NCBI GenBank assembly: GCA_013519935.1
Contig: JACDUA010000006.1
Location: 1-64,000 of the forward strand
From: Ectothiorhodospiraceae bacterium WFHF3C12
GTDB lineage: Bacteria > Pseudomonadota > Gammaproteobacteria > Nitrococcales > Nitrococcaceae
Length of the DNA stretch: 64,000 nucleotides
Direction of reading: 5' to 3'
The position numbers and the translations under genes were made by a program. The notes beneath the pieces are model-generated. The model saw only the letters and a program-made list of their open reading frames with translations. It was not told the origin of the DNA and made no database searches. Shown here piece by piece: positions 49,378 through 59,608 of the stretch; the stretch's first letter is position 1, and every line of letters starts with the position of its first letter.

Positions 49378-49547
49378 ATGTGGGAAACACATCGTGTTTC
49401 CCTTCGATGGTTCACTCGCCGCGGTGTCACGCGCTTTCCGTGCGGGCGCGCGTCGCTGGACAAACCGGATTACGTGGAATGAACGTGCCGCGGCGCCCGA
49501 AAGCGACCGCGCGGCTAATCTAGATGCCAGCCCAGGGAGTCCCGAAC

Positions 49548-50138
49548 ATGGAGCCGCTCATCTACCTCGCCTCGGAGTCCCCGCGGCGCCGGCAACTGCT
49601 GGAGCAGATCGGCGTGGGCTTCGCGCCCATCGAGCAGGACGTGGAGGAAACCCTCCAGGCCGGCGAGAGCCCCGAGGTTTTCGTGCTGCGGCTGGCTCTG
49701 GACAAGGCCCGCGCCGGGCACGCCAACGTCGGCGACGGGCGGCCAATGCCGGTGCTGGGCGCCGATACGGTCGTGGTGCTGGACGAGCGCGTCATGGGCA
49801 AGCCGCACGACTGGGCGGCCGCCGACGAGATGCTGGCCGTGCTCTCCGGCAAGACCCACCGGGTGCTGACCGGGGTCGCGCTGGTGGACGGCGAGCGGGA
49901 GGCAACGCGTCTGAGCGTAAGCAACGTGACCATGCGGGAGATTGACCGCGGCGAGCGCGAGGCGTACTGGCGCAGCGGCGAGCCCGAAGGCAAGGCCGGC
50001 GGCTACGCGATCCAGGGCCGCGGCGCGGCCTTCATCGAGCATCTGGAAGGCAGCTATTCCTGCGTCATGGGCCTGCCGCTGTTCGAGACCGCGGACATGC
50101 TCGCGGAGTTCGAGATCGACTATCAGGCCGAGTGGTAA
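49548..50138 (+). CDS. maf: Maf/YhdE-type nucleotide pyrophosphatase
   Basis: A 196-aa Maf-family protein that hydrolyses dTTP and UTP or modified nucleotides and is linked to septum inhibition. It shows LASESPRRRQLLEQIGVGF at the N terminus, GADTVVVLDERVMGKP and GKTHRVLTGVALV. I start at ATG 49548 with AGGGAG eight bases before; an upstream ATG at 49524 lacks a signal. The order maf-rng-yhdP-tldD is the E. coli one, but mreBCD is not upstream here. Confidence 0.93.
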   Translation: MEPLIYLASESPRRRQLLEQIGVGFAPIEQDVEETLQAGESPEVFVLRLALDKARAGHANVGDGRPMPVLGADTVVVLDERVMGKPHDWAAADEMLAVLSGKTHRVLTGVALVDGEREATRLSVSNVTMREIDRGEREAYWRSGEPEGKAGGYAIQGRGAAFIEHLEGSYSCVMGLPLFETADMLAEFEIDYQAEW

Positions 50139-50532
50139 TCGCCGCGCCTCGGAGCAGTAGAAATCGCGGCGGGGACGCCGCTCCCACATCGCCTCGGAGG
50201 GTGCGGGTCATCGGGTTGGGCGTGGGAGCCCCCGTCCCCGGGCCGATGCGGTTGAAGGGTCCCCGCGGCGAGGACGCCGCTCCCACAGCCCCTCGGAGGC
50301 TGCGGGGCATTCGGTTGGTTGTGGGAGGCCCGTCCCCGGGGCGATCGGGTTGAAGGGTCCTCGGGGCGGGGAGGCCGCTCCCACAGTCCCTCGGAGGCTG
50401 CGGGGCATTCGGTTGGTTGTGGGAGGCCCGTCCCCGGGGCGATCCTGTCCAAAGGGCTTAGCGGCGGAGTTGCCGCTCCCACATGGCATTCGGGTGCCCG
50501 ACGGTCCCGGCCATCATTCAAAGGACACTAGC
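50139..50532. repeat. REP-like array K with a 98-99-base tandem repeat
   Basis: Between maf and rng. CTCCCACA arms recur at 50181, 50280, 50378 and 50476, periods of 99, 98 and 98 bases. Each unit pairs a GCCGCTCCCACA arm with a TGTGGGAGGCCCGTCCCCGG arm across a conserved spacer (CCTCGGAGGCTGCGGGGCAT). Two middle units are almost identical. An open frame runs through the array into rng but is not coding. Confidence 0.85.
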
Positions 50533-51996
50533 GTGGCGCAGGAAATCCTCATGAACGTCACGCCGCGCGAGACGCGGGTGGCGGTGGCCGAGAACGGCGT
50601 GCTGCAGGAGCTCTATATCGAGCGCGCGCGCCGGCGCGGCCTGGTCGGCAATATCTATCGTGGCGAGGTCTCGCGCGTGCTGCCGGGCATGCAGGCGGCG
50701 TTCATCGACGTGGGCCTGGAGCGCACGGCCTTTCTGCACGCCAGTGACATCGTGCCCTCCGATCCCGCGCTGGAGACCCGTCCGCGCCCGGCCAACATCA
50801 CCGAGCTGCTCAAGGAGCAGCAGAGCATCCTGGTGCAGGTCATCAAGGATCCGATCGGGACCAAGGGCGCGCGGCTGACCACCCAGATCACCATGCCCTC
50901 GCGTTACATGGTGCTGCTGCCGGGCAACGCCACGGTGGGCGTGTCGACCCGCATCGAGGACGAGGGCGAGCGAAACCGGCTCAAGGAGGTCGGCGAGTCC
51001 TTCCTGGCTGATTCCGAGGGCAGCGGATTCATCATGCGCACGGCCGCCGAGCAGATCTCCCGGGAACGGCTGGAGCGCGACCGGGACTTTCTGCTGCGGG
51101 TCTGGCGCTCGGTCAGCGCGCGCACCGAAGGGGCCCAGCCCGGCACGCTCATCCACGGCGACCTGCCCCTGGTGTTGCGCGCCCTGCGCGACCTCGCCGC
51201 CGAGGACATGGAGCGCATCCGCGTGGACTCCCGGGAGAACTTCGAACGCATTGTCGACTTCTGCCGCGAGTTCCTGCCGGACGTCGCCGAGCGCGTGGAG
51301 TATTACCCGGGGGAGCGGCCGATCTTCGACCTCTACAATATCGAGGACGAGATCCAGAAGGCCCTGGACCGGAAGGTGCCGCTGAAGTCCGGCGGCTACC
51401 TGATCATCGACCAGACCGAGGCGATGACCACCATCGACGTCAACACCGGCGGCTACGTGGGTCACCGCAACCTGGAAGAGACCATCTTCAAGACCAACCT
51501 GGAGGCGGCGCAGGCCATCGCCCGCCAGCTGAGGCTGCGCAATCTGGGCGGCATCATCATCGTCGATTTCATCGACATGCAGGAGGAGGAGCACAAGCGC
51601 CAGGTACTGCGGGCGCTGGACAAGAGCCTGGAGCGCGATCAGGCCAAGACCCAGATCAGCGGTGTCTCCGCCCTCGGCTTGGTGGAGATGACCCGCAAGC
51701 GGACCCGGGAGAGCCTTGAGCACGTTTTGTGTGAACCCTGTCCCACGTGCGCCGGCCGTGGCACGCTCAAGACGCCGGAAACGGTATGCTATGAGATATC
51801 CCGGGAGATACTGCGCGAGGCGCGGCAGTTCGACGCGGACCAGCTCCTGGTGCTCGCCTCCCAGGAGGTGGTGGATCTGCTGCTGGACGAGGAGAGCGAC
51901 AGCTTCGCGGAACTCGAGGAGTTCATCGGGCGTCCCATCAGGTTCCAGGCCGAGCCCCTCTATACCCAGGAACAGTTCGACGTGGTGCTGATGTAG
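50533..51996 (+). CDS. rng: Ribonuclease G
   Basis: A 487-aa RNase E/G family endoribonuclease that matures the 5' end of 16S rRNA and degrades some mRNAs. It starts at GTG 50533 (VAQEILMNVTPRETRVAV), the conserved RNase G N terminus; about 60 upstream codons of the same open frame lie in repeats. The S1 domain follows (GNIYRGEVSRVLPGMQAAFI). Catalytic aspartates are D302 (TTIDVNTGG) and D345 (IIVDFIDMQ), and the Zn-link cysteines are C403 and C406 (PCPTCAGRG). There is no C-terminal scaffold, as expected for RNase G. Confidence 0.96.
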   Translation: MAQEILMNVTPRETRVAVAENGVLQELYIERARRRGLVGNIYRGEVSRVLPGMQAAFIDVGLERTAFLHASDIVPSDPALETRPRPANITELLKEQQSILVQVIKDPIGTKGARLTTQITMPSRYMVLLPGNATVGVSTRIEDEGERNRLKEVGESFLADSEGSGFIMRTAAEQISRERLERDRDFLLRVWRSVSARTEGAQPGTLIHGDLPLVLRALRDLAAEDMERIRVDSRENFERIVDFCREFLPDVAERVEYYPGERPIFDLYNIEDEIQKALDRKVPLKSGGYLIIDQTEAMTTIDVNTGGYVGHRNLEETIFKTNLEAAQAIARQLRLRNLGGIIIVDFIDMQEEEHKRQVLRALDKSLERDQAKTQISGVSALGLVEMTRKRTRESLEHVLCEPCPTCAGRGTLKTPETVCYEISREILREARQFDADQLLVLASQEVVDLLLDEESDSFAELEEFIGRPIRFQAEPLYTQEQFDVVLM

Positions 51997-52151
51997 GCCG
52001 CGCCTCCATCCGGGGCTCGCGACGGGTTTCGCGGGGGAATGGGGTACGGGGTGCAGGGAAACCACCACATCATGCGCATTCTCGATAGGGTGCTCGTAGG
52101 CGCGGCGCCCGCCGGCCGGCCCCGTGCGCCCGCACGTCCTGGACACTGATC

Positions 52152-55100
52152 GTGCCACGCCGACTGTACGAAAGATTCAAGACTCTGCTCGTGTACACGA
52201 CCGTGACGGTCTTCGTGCTCCTGGCCGTGGCCGCCACGCTGTTGCGCCTGGCCGTCGCCTATGCCCCCGAGCTGCGCGCCGAGACCGAGTCCTACCTCGG
52301 CGAATGGCTCCAGCGCGAGGTTTCCATCGGCGGCCTGCGCGCGCGCTGGCACGGGCTGGATCCGCGCCTCATCTTCGAGGACGTGACGGTCAACGGGGAG
52401 GGCAGCAGCCGTTACCGCTTCGAGGAGCTGGAGGTGGCCATCTCCTCGCGGGCGTTGTTCACCACGGGCCGTGTCGTACCCTCCGAGCTGGCGCTGCACG
52501 GCGTGGAGCTGACCGTGGAGCGTCTGCCCGGCGGCGAGCTGGAGCTCTCCGCCGATAGCGCGCCGCCTTTTCTGGCGACCCTGCCCGCGCGCATCCGCGT
52601 GGACGACGCCGTGGTACGGGTGGTCGATCATGTCCGGGCCGATGTCTACGCCATGACGGGCGCGCGGCTGCTGTTCAGCCGCGCCGACGGGCTGAACCGG
52701 CTTTCCGTGCTCACGGAGCTGCCGGATTTCATGGGCGAGCGCGCCGAGTTCATCCTGCACTGGTCGGACCTCGACGAACCCTTCGCCGACGCGCGGCTCT
52801 ACGCCGATCTGGTGGGCGTGCGTTTCGATGCGCTGGGAGATCTCGGGGCCTCCTTCGCCGCCGTGCCCGGCATGCGTGGCGCCGGGGACATGGAGCTGTG
52901 GATCAGCGCCGCCGGTGGCGCGATCGATGCGGCCAGTGGCCGCGTCAGTCTCCAGCAGCTGGGCGCCGAACGCAGCGTCGGCGAGGAGTGGTTCGATATC
53001 GGCCGCCGGCTGGAGGCGCGGTTCGACTGGCGCCGCTTCGATGACGGCTGGGCGCTGGATGTCGACGAGATCGGCTACGCCGTCGACCAGGAGTTCTGGC
53101 CGACCAGCGGGCTCTCGGTGCGGTATCAGGCGCAGTCGCCCACGCAGCCCGAGCGCTGGCGCGCCGGCGTGGAATACATCGAGCTCTCGAGGCTGCGCCA
53201 GTTGCTGGCCAACCTGCCTCATGTTCCGGAATCCGTGCGCGACTGGGCCCGCGCGGTGGAGCTGGGCGGCGAGCTGCGTCAGTCCGGTTTTCAGCTTCAG
53301 CGGCGGGACGGCCGCACCACCGGCTACTCGCTCGACGGCACCCTGAGCCGCGGCCGGTATGGCAGCGCGGACGGCCGGTTCGCGGCCTCGGGGCTGGACG
53401 TTTCCTTTACCGCCAATGAGCGTGGCGGCGAAGCCCGTGTCATCGGCCGGGATGGCGAGCTGGAGCTGGCCCGCCTGTTCCGCGGCCCCCTTCCCTATGA
53501 ATCCCTGGAGGCGGAAGTGGCCTGGGCCAGGCAGGCCCGTGGCTGGCGCCTGGGCCTGAGTGGGTTGTCGGTGCGCAACGAGGACGGCGCGGCACGGGGT
53601 GCCGTACGGCTGTTCGATATCGGCACCGGCAATCCCTTCATAGACATCCGCGCCAGCGCCCAGCGCTTCGAGGCTTCGGCGGCGCCTCGCTACCTGCCGG
53701 TGGGTATCATGGAGCCCGACCTGGTGGAATGGCTGGATCAGGCCCTGGTGGGTGGCCGCCTGACCAGCGGCGAGGTCATCTTCCACGGCCGGGCGGCGGA
53801 TTTTCCCTTCCGCGAGGGTGCCGCGGGTGTGTTCGAGGTCCGCGGCGGCGTCGCCGACGGGACGTTCCGCTATTTCCCGGATTGGCCGCGAATCGACGAC
53901 CTGACGGCCCGGCTGCGTTTCACCGGCCTGGGCATGGAGATCGACGCTGAATCCGGCCGGATACTGGGGGCCGAGATCCGCCGTGCCGAGGCCCGCATGG
54001 ATGCCTACCGGGAAGCCCGCCTGGTCATCCAGGGGGCCACGGTGGGGCCCGGCGGGGCGTATCTCGACTTTCTCCGCCAGGCCCCCATCAGCCGGCGCCT
54101 GAGCGATGAGCTGGCGCCTTTTCGCCTGAGCGGCCGCCATCCCCTGGATCTACGGCTGATGCTGCCGCTCAAGCGCATCCGGGAGGCTCGTGTCGATGGT
54201 GCCCTGCGCCTTGAAGGGGCCACGGTGGGCGTGGCCGGGCGCGACGCGGCGCTGTCGGCGGTGAACGGCCTGGTGCGCTTCGACGAACGTGGCGTCAGCG
54301 CCGACAAGCTGCGGGCGAGCTGGCGCGGGCAGCCCGTGGATCTCGCGGTGGCGACGCAGGGCGAGGGCCGGGCGGAGAGCATCCGGGTGACCGCCTCGCT
54401 GTCGGCCGGCGGCGGTTCCCTCATGCCGCGTTTGGCGCCGTATACCACGGGACAGGCGCGCTGGCGGGTGGACGCTTCGTTGCCGGCATTCCGCAGCGGC
54501 CGCGCGGTCGAGACCGTGCCAGTGACGCTGCGCTCCGATCTGGTCGGCCTGGGCGTGAGCCTGCCGGAGCCGATCGGCAAGAGCGCGGCCCTGCCGCGCT
54601 CCTTCGAGGCCCGACTGCGGGTCTCCGGCGACGGTCTCTCGCCCATCGAGGTCGATTACGGCGACATTCTTTCGGCCCGTGCGGTGCCGGCGGCAGAAGG
54701 CGGGCGGTACGGGGTCCGGCTGGGCGGTGGAGCGCCGGAGCTCCCGGAGGGCGAGGGTCTGCGCATCACTGGGGCCCTGCAGCGCCTGGTGCTGGACGAC
54801 CTGCCCACGGGAAGCGATACCGGCGGCGAAGGCGGCAGCGGCGGATGGATGACGACCTGGGTCGACATCGCGATCGGCCGTCTCGTGGTCGGCGGTCAGG
54901 TGTTCCGCGATCTCTCCGTGGTCGGCAGCCTCCGGCCCGCGGTGATCTCGCTGCGCCTGGACGGGCCGGATCTCGCGGGGGATGTCGCCATACCGCTGGA
55001 AGGCGAGGCGGCCGGCACCATCGACCTGCGCGAGCTCCACCTGAGCAAGGCCGGGTCGGAAGCCGAGGGCGAGATGGGCACCATGTCCACGCCGGCCGGC

Positions 55101-55943
55101 GTGCTGCCGTCACTGGACGTGGATATTGCCGCGCTGCACCTGGACGGCCGTTCGCTGGGTCGCTTCAGCGCCGTGGTGGACGCCCGGCCCGAGGTGACGC
55201 GTCTGCGCCGTTTCAGGCTCGCCAACCAGGCCATCCGAATCGAGGGCAGCGGTGACTGGCATCACGTGGACGAGACCGAGCGAAGCTCCATCAACGCGAG
55301 CTTCGAGAGCGGTGACGTGGGGAGCGCGCTGGCGCTGTTCGGCTATGCCAGGACGGTCAGGGATGGCGAGAGCGAGGGCCGGATGCGTCTGGAGTGGGCC
55401 GGGGGGCCATTGAGCGTGAGCCCCGAGAAGCTCAGCGGCGAGCTGGAGTTCAGCCTGCGCAACGGCCGGCTGCCGGCGGTGGAGCCCGGCGCGGGCCGGG
55501 TCTTCGGCCTGCTCAGCCTGGCGACCGTCCCGCGGCGACTGACCCTGGATTTCTCCGATCTGTTCCAGGAGGGGTTCTCCTTCGACGAGATCAAGGCCCG
55601 CTTCCTGCTCGACGAGGGCATCGCCGAGCCGCGAATATTCTTCATCGAGGGTCCGGCCGCCCGCATCGATTTCAGCGGCGACATCGACCTGGTGGCGCAG
55701 CGTTTCGACCAGGTGATGACGGTCACCCCGCAGGTCTCCTCCACGCTGCCCCTGATCGGCGGTCTCACCGGCGGCCCCGTGGCGGCCGTGGTGCTGTTCG
55801 TCACCCAGCAGATCTTCCAGGACGAGATGGACCGCCTTGCTCAATACCGGTACCGGGTGACGGGCCCGTGGCGGGATCCGGAAATCGAGCCCATACGGCG
55901 GATGCCGCCCGAGACGTTCGAGGACTTTCCCGGCGGCGGCTAA
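52152..55943 (+). CDS. yhdP: YhdP-family AsmA-like envelope protein
   Basis: A 1263-aa protein of the YhdP (DUF3971/TIGR02099) family. One N-terminal membrane helix (about 13-36, VYTTVTVFVLLAVAATLLRL) anchors a very long beta-rich periplasmic part that ends with AsmA-like repeats (IDFSGDIDLVAQRFDQVMTV then PLIGGLTGGPVAAVVLFVTQ). In E. coli YhdP, TamB and YdbH share the job of carrying phospholipids to the outer membrane. It starts at GTG 52152. It lies in the expected place between rng and tldD and its length is normal. Confidence 0.94.
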   Translation: MPRRLYERFKTLLVYTTVTVFVLLAVAATLLRLAVAYAPELRAETESYLGEWLQREVSIGGLRARWHGLDPRLIFEDVTVNGEGSSRYRFEELEVAISSRALFTTGRVVPSELALHGVELTVERLPGGELELSADSAPPFLATLPARIRVDDAVVRVVDHVRADVYAMTGARLLFSRADGLNRLSVLTELPDFMGERAEFILHWSDLDEPFADARLYADLVGVRFDALGDLGASFAAVPGMRGAGDMELWISAAGGAIDAASGRVSLQQLGAERSVGEEWFDIGRRLEARFDWRRFDDGWALDVDEIGYAVDQEFWPTSGLSVRYQAQSPTQPERWRAGVEYIELSRLRQLLANLPHVPESVRDWARAVELGGELRQSGFQLQRRDGRTTGYSLDGTLSRGRYGSADGRFAASGLDVSFTANERGGEARVIGRDGELELARLFRGPLPYESLEAEVAWARQARGWRLGLSGLSVRNEDGAARGAVRLFDIGTGNPFIDIRASAQRFEASAAPRYLPVGIMEPDLVEWLDQALVGGRLTSGEVIFHGRAADFPFREGAAGVFEVRGGVADGTFRYFPDWPRIDDLTARLRFTGLGMEIDAESGRILGAEIRRAEARMDAYREARLVIQGATVGPGGAYLDFLRQAPISRRLSDELAPFRLSGRHPLDLRLMLPLKRIREARVDGALRLEGATVGVAGRDAALSAVNGLVRFDERGVSADKLRASWRGQPVDLAVATQGEGRAESIRVTASLSAGGGSLMPRLAPYTTGQARWRVDASLPAFRSGRAVETVPVTLRSDLVGLGVSLPEPIGKSAALPRSFEARLRVSGDGLSPIEVDYGDILSARAVPAAEGGRYGVRLGGGAPELPEGEGLRITGALQRLVLDDLPTGSDTGGEGGSGGWMTTWVDIAIGRLVVGGQVFRDLSVVGSLRPAVISLRLDGPDLAGDVAIPLEGEAAGTIDLRELHLSKAGSEAEGEMGTMSTPAGVLPSLDVDIAALHLDGRSLGRFSAVVDARPEVTRLRRFRLANQAIRIEGSGDWHHVDETERSSINASFESGDVGSALALFGYARTVRDGESEGRMRLEWAGGPLSVSPEKLSGELEFSLRNGRLPAVEPGAGRVFGLLSLATVPRRLTLDFSDLFQEGFSFDEIKARFLLDEGIAEPRIFFIEGPAARIDFSGDIDLVAQRFDQVMTVTPQVSSTLPLIGGLTGGPVAAVVLFVTQQIFQDEMDRLAQYRYRVTGPWRDPEIEPIRRMPPETFEDFPGGG

Positions 55944-56165
55944 CCACCGGAGATCTGTTAGCATCCCGGCCCAGGGCGGCATCCGCCGCGCAGGGCCTTT
56001 TGAATTGCGCCGGCGCCGCCGCAATGTCCTGTGGAGGCATCGAACTGTGGGCGTCGGGACGGTCTAAGTGTGAAGTGCCGGACGGTCCCCGTGAACGCGC
56101 CGGCGTAACCTGAAATCAAGCTGGCGCGCCCGCCAGCCCGATCCGACCTGGATGGAAGAGGTGGT

Positions 56166-57620
56166 ATGAATCAGCCGAACGCGGAAAACCTGTCGCTGGC
56201 CCAGGCGCACATCCTGGGGCCGGCGGGCCTGACCGAGGACGATCTCGACAAGGCATTCGGGCAGCTCATGGCGCCCGGTGTCGACGCGGCGGACATGTAC
56301 TTCCAGGCCAGCCGCCACGAGTCCTGGGTGCTGGAGGACGGCATCGTCAAGACCGGCAGCCACGGGCTGGACCAGGGCGTGGGCGTACGCGCCATCAGCG
56401 GCGAGAAGACGGGTTTCGCCTACTCCGACGAGATCGTCTTGCCCGCCCTGCTGGAGGCGTCCACCGCGGCACGGGCCATCTCGCGGTCCGGCGCGTCGGG
56501 CAGCGTCAGGGCCTGGCAGCCGAATCACGCGCCGGCCCTCTACGAATCCACCAATCCGCTGGATACCCTGACGGCCGACGAGAAAGTAGAGCTGCTGCGC
56601 CGCCTGGACGCCGAGGCGCGCGCCGCCGACCCGCGGGTGGAGCAGGTCATCGTGTCTCTGTCCGGGTTGCACGACGTGGTGCTGGTGGCCGACAGCGAGG
56701 GGCAGCTCAGCGGCGACGTGCGTCCGCTGGTACGCCTGAACGTGACGGTCCTCGCGGAGCAGGACGGCCGTCGCGAGAACGGCACCGCCGGCGGCGGCGG
56801 ACGTCACGGCTACGCGTTCTTCCTGGAGGCCGACAAGGCCCTGGACTACGCCCGCGAGGCCGTGCGCCAGGCCGTGCTCAAGCTGGACGCCGTCGACGCG
56901 CCGGCCGGTACCATGCCGGTGGTGCTGGGGCCGGGCTGGCCCGGGGTGCTGCTGCACGAGGCCATCGGTCACGGGCTGGAAGGCGACTTCAATCGCAAGG
57001 GCACCTCGGCGTTCTCGGGGCGGATCGGCGAGCGGGTTGCCTCCCCTCTTTGCACCATCGTCGACGACGGTGCCATGGCCGGGCGCCGGGGCTCGTTGAG
57101 CATCGACGACGAGGGCGTGCAGACCCAGCAGAACGTGCTCATCGAGCGCGGCGTTCTCAAGGGCTACATGCAGGACAAGCTCAACGCCCGGCTGATGGGC
57201 GTCAAACCCACGGGCAACGGCCGGCGCGAGTCTTACGCCCACCTCCCGATGCCGCGCATGACCAACACCTACATGCTGGCTGGCCCCCACGATCCCGCTG
57301 AGATCATCGGCTCGGTGGATCGCGGTCTCTACGCCGTGAACTTCGGCGGCGGTCAGGTGGACATTACCTCGGGCAAGTTCGTGTTCTCCGCCAGCGAGGC
57401 CTATCTCATCGAGAACGGCAAGGTGACGCGCCCGGTCAAGGGGGCCACGCTCATCGGCAACGGGCCCGAGGTGCTCAAGCACGTGAGCATGGTGGGCAAC
57501 GACCTGGCCCTCGACAGTGGCATCGGCGTTTGCGGCAAGGACGGTCAGAGTGTGCCCGTGGGGGTCGGCCAGCCGACCCTCAAGGTGGATGCCCTGACGG
57601 TCGGCGGAACGGAGGCCTGA
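56166..57620 (+). CDS. tldD: Metalloprotease TldD
   Basis: A 484-aa zinc protease that works as a heterodimer with PmbA (TldE) in processing unfolded or modified peptides, including microcin precursors. The zinc motif HEAIGH (264-269) sits in [16 protein letters not shown], followed by [15 protein letters not shown] and [20 protein letters not shown]-terminal segments [20 protein letters not shown] and [15 protein letters not shown] are typical. GGAAGAGGT precedes the ATG. pmbA follows after four bases. Confidence 0.96.
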   Translation: MNQPNAENLSLAQAHILGPAGLTEDDLDKAFGQLMAPGVDAADMYFQASRHESWVLEDGIVKTGSHGLDQGVGVRAISGEKTGFAYSDEIVLPALLEASTAARAISRSGASGSVRAWQPNHAPALYESTNPLDTLTADEKVELLRRLDAEARAADPRVEQVIVSLSGLHDVVLVADSEGQLSGDVRPLVRLNVTVLAEQDGRRENGTAGGGGRHGYAFFLEADKALDYAREAVRQAVLKLDAVDAPAGTMPVVLGPGWPGVLLHEAIGHGLEGDFNRKGTSAFSGRIGERVASPLCTIVDDGAMAGRRGSLSIDDEGVQTQQNVLIERGVLKGYMQDKLNARLMGVKPTGNGRRESYAHLPMPRMTNTYMLAGPHDPAEIIGSVDRGLYAVNFGGGQVDITSGKFVFSASEAYLIENGKVTRPVKGATLIGNGPEVLKHVSMVGNDLALDSGIGVCGKDGQSVPVGVGQPTLKVDALTVGGTEA

Positions 57621-57624
57621 GGCG

Positions 57625-58989
57625 ATGTCCAGCGTAGCCCAGCCGAACCGTCAATCCGCACGCCCGCTGCCCGATCAGCCGGAGCTCGAGCGCCTGGTGC
57701 AGTTCGCCCTGGATGCGGCGCGCCGCCACGGCGCGGACGCCGCGGAGACCACCCTGAGCGTCGACCAGGGGCTGGCCGCCAGCGTCCGCCGGGGGGAGGT
57801 AGAGACCATCGAGCACCGCCGCGACCGCGCCATGGCGGTGGCGGTGTACTTCGGCCGGCGCAAGGGGGCGGCGAGCACGGCGGACTTTTCCGAGCGTGCC
57901 ATCGAGGACGCCGTGAAGGCGGCCTGCGACATTGCCCGCTACACCTCGGAGGATCCCTGTCAGGGCCTGGCCGACCCGGCCCATCTGGCCACCGCCGTGC
58001 CGGATCTGGATCTGTATCATCCCTGGGATCTGAGCGTGGACGAGGCCATCGACCGTGCCCAGGCCTGTGAGCAGGCCGCCTTCGACACCGATCCGGCCAT
58101 CGACAACAGCGACGGCGCCGAGGTCAACAGCCACGGTGGCGTGCGAGTCTACGGCAACACCAACGGGTTCCTGCACGGCTACCCGGCTTCCAGCCACAGC
58201 CTGAGTTGCGCGGTCCTGGGCCGGCGTGGCGACGACATGCAGCGGGATTTCTGGTATAGCGTCTCCCGGCTGCCGGAGGGTCTCGCCAGCGCCGAGTCCG
58301 TGGGCCGGCAGGCGGCGGCGCGCACCGTGGCACGCCTGGGCTCGCGGCGGCTGGGCACCACCACGGCCCCGGTCCTGTTCACGCCCCAGATGGCGCGCAG
58401 TCTGCTGGCCCACTTCGTAGGCGCCATCAGCGGCGGCAACCTCTACCGAAAGGCCTCGTTCCTGCTGGACAGCCTCGGCGAGGGCGTTTTCGCGGAGCGG
58501 GTGAACCTGCGCGAACAGCCCCACCTGCCCCAGGCCCTGGGAAGCGCGCCCTTCGACGGCGAGGGAGTGGCCACCCGGGAGCGCGCGCTGGTGGAAGCCG
58601 GTGTGCTGCGTGGCTACGTGCTCAGCAGCTACTCGGCGCGGCAGCTCGGCATGGAAACCACCGGCAACGCCGGCGGCGTGCACAACCTTGCCCTGGAGCC
58701 CGGCGACCTGGACTACGATGCGCTGGTGGGCGGGCTTGACCGCGGACTGATCGTCACGCACCTCATGGGGCAGGGCGTGAACCTGGTGACCGGCGACTAC
58801 TCCCGCGGCGCCGCCGGATTCTGGGTGGAGAACGGCGAGATCGCCTATCCGGTGGAGGAGATCACCGTTGCCGGCAACCTGCGGGACATGTTCCGCAGCT
58901 TCGCCGCCGTGGGCAGCGATACGGATATCCAGGGCAATATCCGCACCGGCAGCATTCTCGTCGACCGCATGACCATCGCCGGGGAGTGA
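57625..58989 (+). CDS. pmbA: Metalloprotease subunit PmbA/TldE
   Basis: A 454-aa TldE-type partner of TldD. It lacks the HExxxH motif, as expected for this subunit, and carries VRRGEVETIEHRRDRAMAVA, VNSHGGVRVYGNTNGFLHGY, LLDSLGEGVFAERVNLREQP and TGNAGGVHNLALEPG, with the C-terminal SDTDIQGNIRTGSILVDRMT. Four bases after tldD, so the two are cotranscribed and translated together. Confidence 0.95.
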   Translation: MSSVAQPNRQSARPLPDQPELERLVQFALDAARRHGADAAETTLSVDQGLAASVRRGEVETIEHRRDRAMAVAVYFGRRKGAASTADFSERAIEDAVKAACDIARYTSEDPCQGLADPAHLATAVPDLDLYHPWDLSVDEAIDRAQACEQAAFDTDPAIDNSDGAEVNSHGGVRVYGNTNGFLHGYPASSHSLSCAVLGRRGDDMQRDFWYSVSRLPEGLASAESVGRQAAARTVARLGSRRLGTTTAPVLFTPQMARSLLAHFVGAISGGNLYRKASFLLDSLGEGVFAERVNLREQPHLPQALGSAPFDGEGVATRERALVEAGVLRGYVLSSYSARQLGMETTGNAGGVHNLALEPGDLDYDALVGGLDRGLIVTHLMGQGVNLVTGDYSRGAAGFWVENGEIAYPVEEITVAGNLRDMFRSFAAVGSDTDIQGNIRTGSILVDRMTIAGE

Positions 58990-59037
58990 GGTATGGCTCG
59001 CGCCCGGCAGAGCACCACCGAGGGAGGACCGAGATCA

Positions 59038-59376
59038 ATGAAGATGAAAGACCTGTTGGAGACCTGGGAAAGCTCCGCCGGCGAGCGCCGGACGCCGCAG
59101 GCCTACGCGGTGCAGTTGCCGATTCACGACGCGGCGAAGCTCGCGGCGCTGTCGGAGATGTATCCCGGCCGGTCCGAACAGGACATCATCACGGACCTGC
59201 TTTCCACTGCCCTCGACGAGATCGAGGCAGCCTTCCCCTACGTGCAGGGCCACCGGGTCGTCGCCGAGGATGAGCACGGCGACCCCATCTACGAGGACGC
59301 CGGCCTGACCCCGCGCTTCCAGTCCCTCACCCGCAAGCACCTGCAGAGGCTCGAGGAACAGCTGGGCGAAGAGTAA
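59038..59376 (+). CDS. Small conserved-looking protein downstream of pmbA
   Basis: A 112-aa soluble, acidic protein, MKMKDLLETWESSAGERRTP at the N terminus and KHLQRLEEQLGEE at the end. It contains a stretch (VQLPIHDAAKLAALSEMYPG then RSEQDIITDLLSTALDEIE) resembling a ribbon-helix-helix or ParD-like segment. I do not recognise a characterised function. GGAGG stands 11 bases before ATG 59038; an earlier ATG at 58993 in the same frame has its GAGG too close. It begins 48 bases after pmbA and is probably in the same transcript. Confidence 0.7.
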   Translation: MKMKDLLETWESSAGERRTPQAYAVQLPIHDAAKLAALSEMYPGRSEQDIITDLLSTALDEIEAAFPYVQGHRVVAEDEHGDPIYEDAGLTPRFQSLTRKHLQRLEEQLGEE

Positions 59377-59385
59377 CTATCCGTT

Positions 59386-59598
59386 TAGCCACAGATGAAC
59401 ACGGATAAACACAGATAATCGTTCGCTGCAATACCGCGATGGTCCCGCGGCAGGCGTTCGGGCTTTCGGGAGACGGGGTCAACCGCCAGCTTGACGAAGC
59501 TTTGCCTGTTCAAGCTTGAGTAATGGCCCGTACCCGGCACGGGTTTAGTTGGGCCAACCCCGCTACGATCCGTGTTTATCCGTGTTCATCTGTGGCTG
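59386..59598. repeat. Segment bracketed by inverted GATGAACACGGAT repeats
   Basis: The convergent gap between the small gene and mgtE starts with GCCACAGATGAACACGGATA (59388 onward) and ends with its inverse (59567-59598). The 150 bases between them contain no REP unit of the other classes and no gene. It is the same bracket arrangement as at 38227-38606 and 48409-48898. Confidence 0.75.
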
Positions 59599-59608
59599 GA
59601 AAAAGCGG

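Noticed and set aside
45524..50488. CRISPR-like regular spacing of repeats in arrays I and K
   Set aside because: Repeat and spacer are both conserved within an array and the units are palindromic composites of 98-99 bases. There are no unique spacers and no cas genes.
51960..54140. 726-aa open frame on the minus strand
   Set aside because: Antisense to yhdP with no motif. Long antisense frames are common at this GC content.
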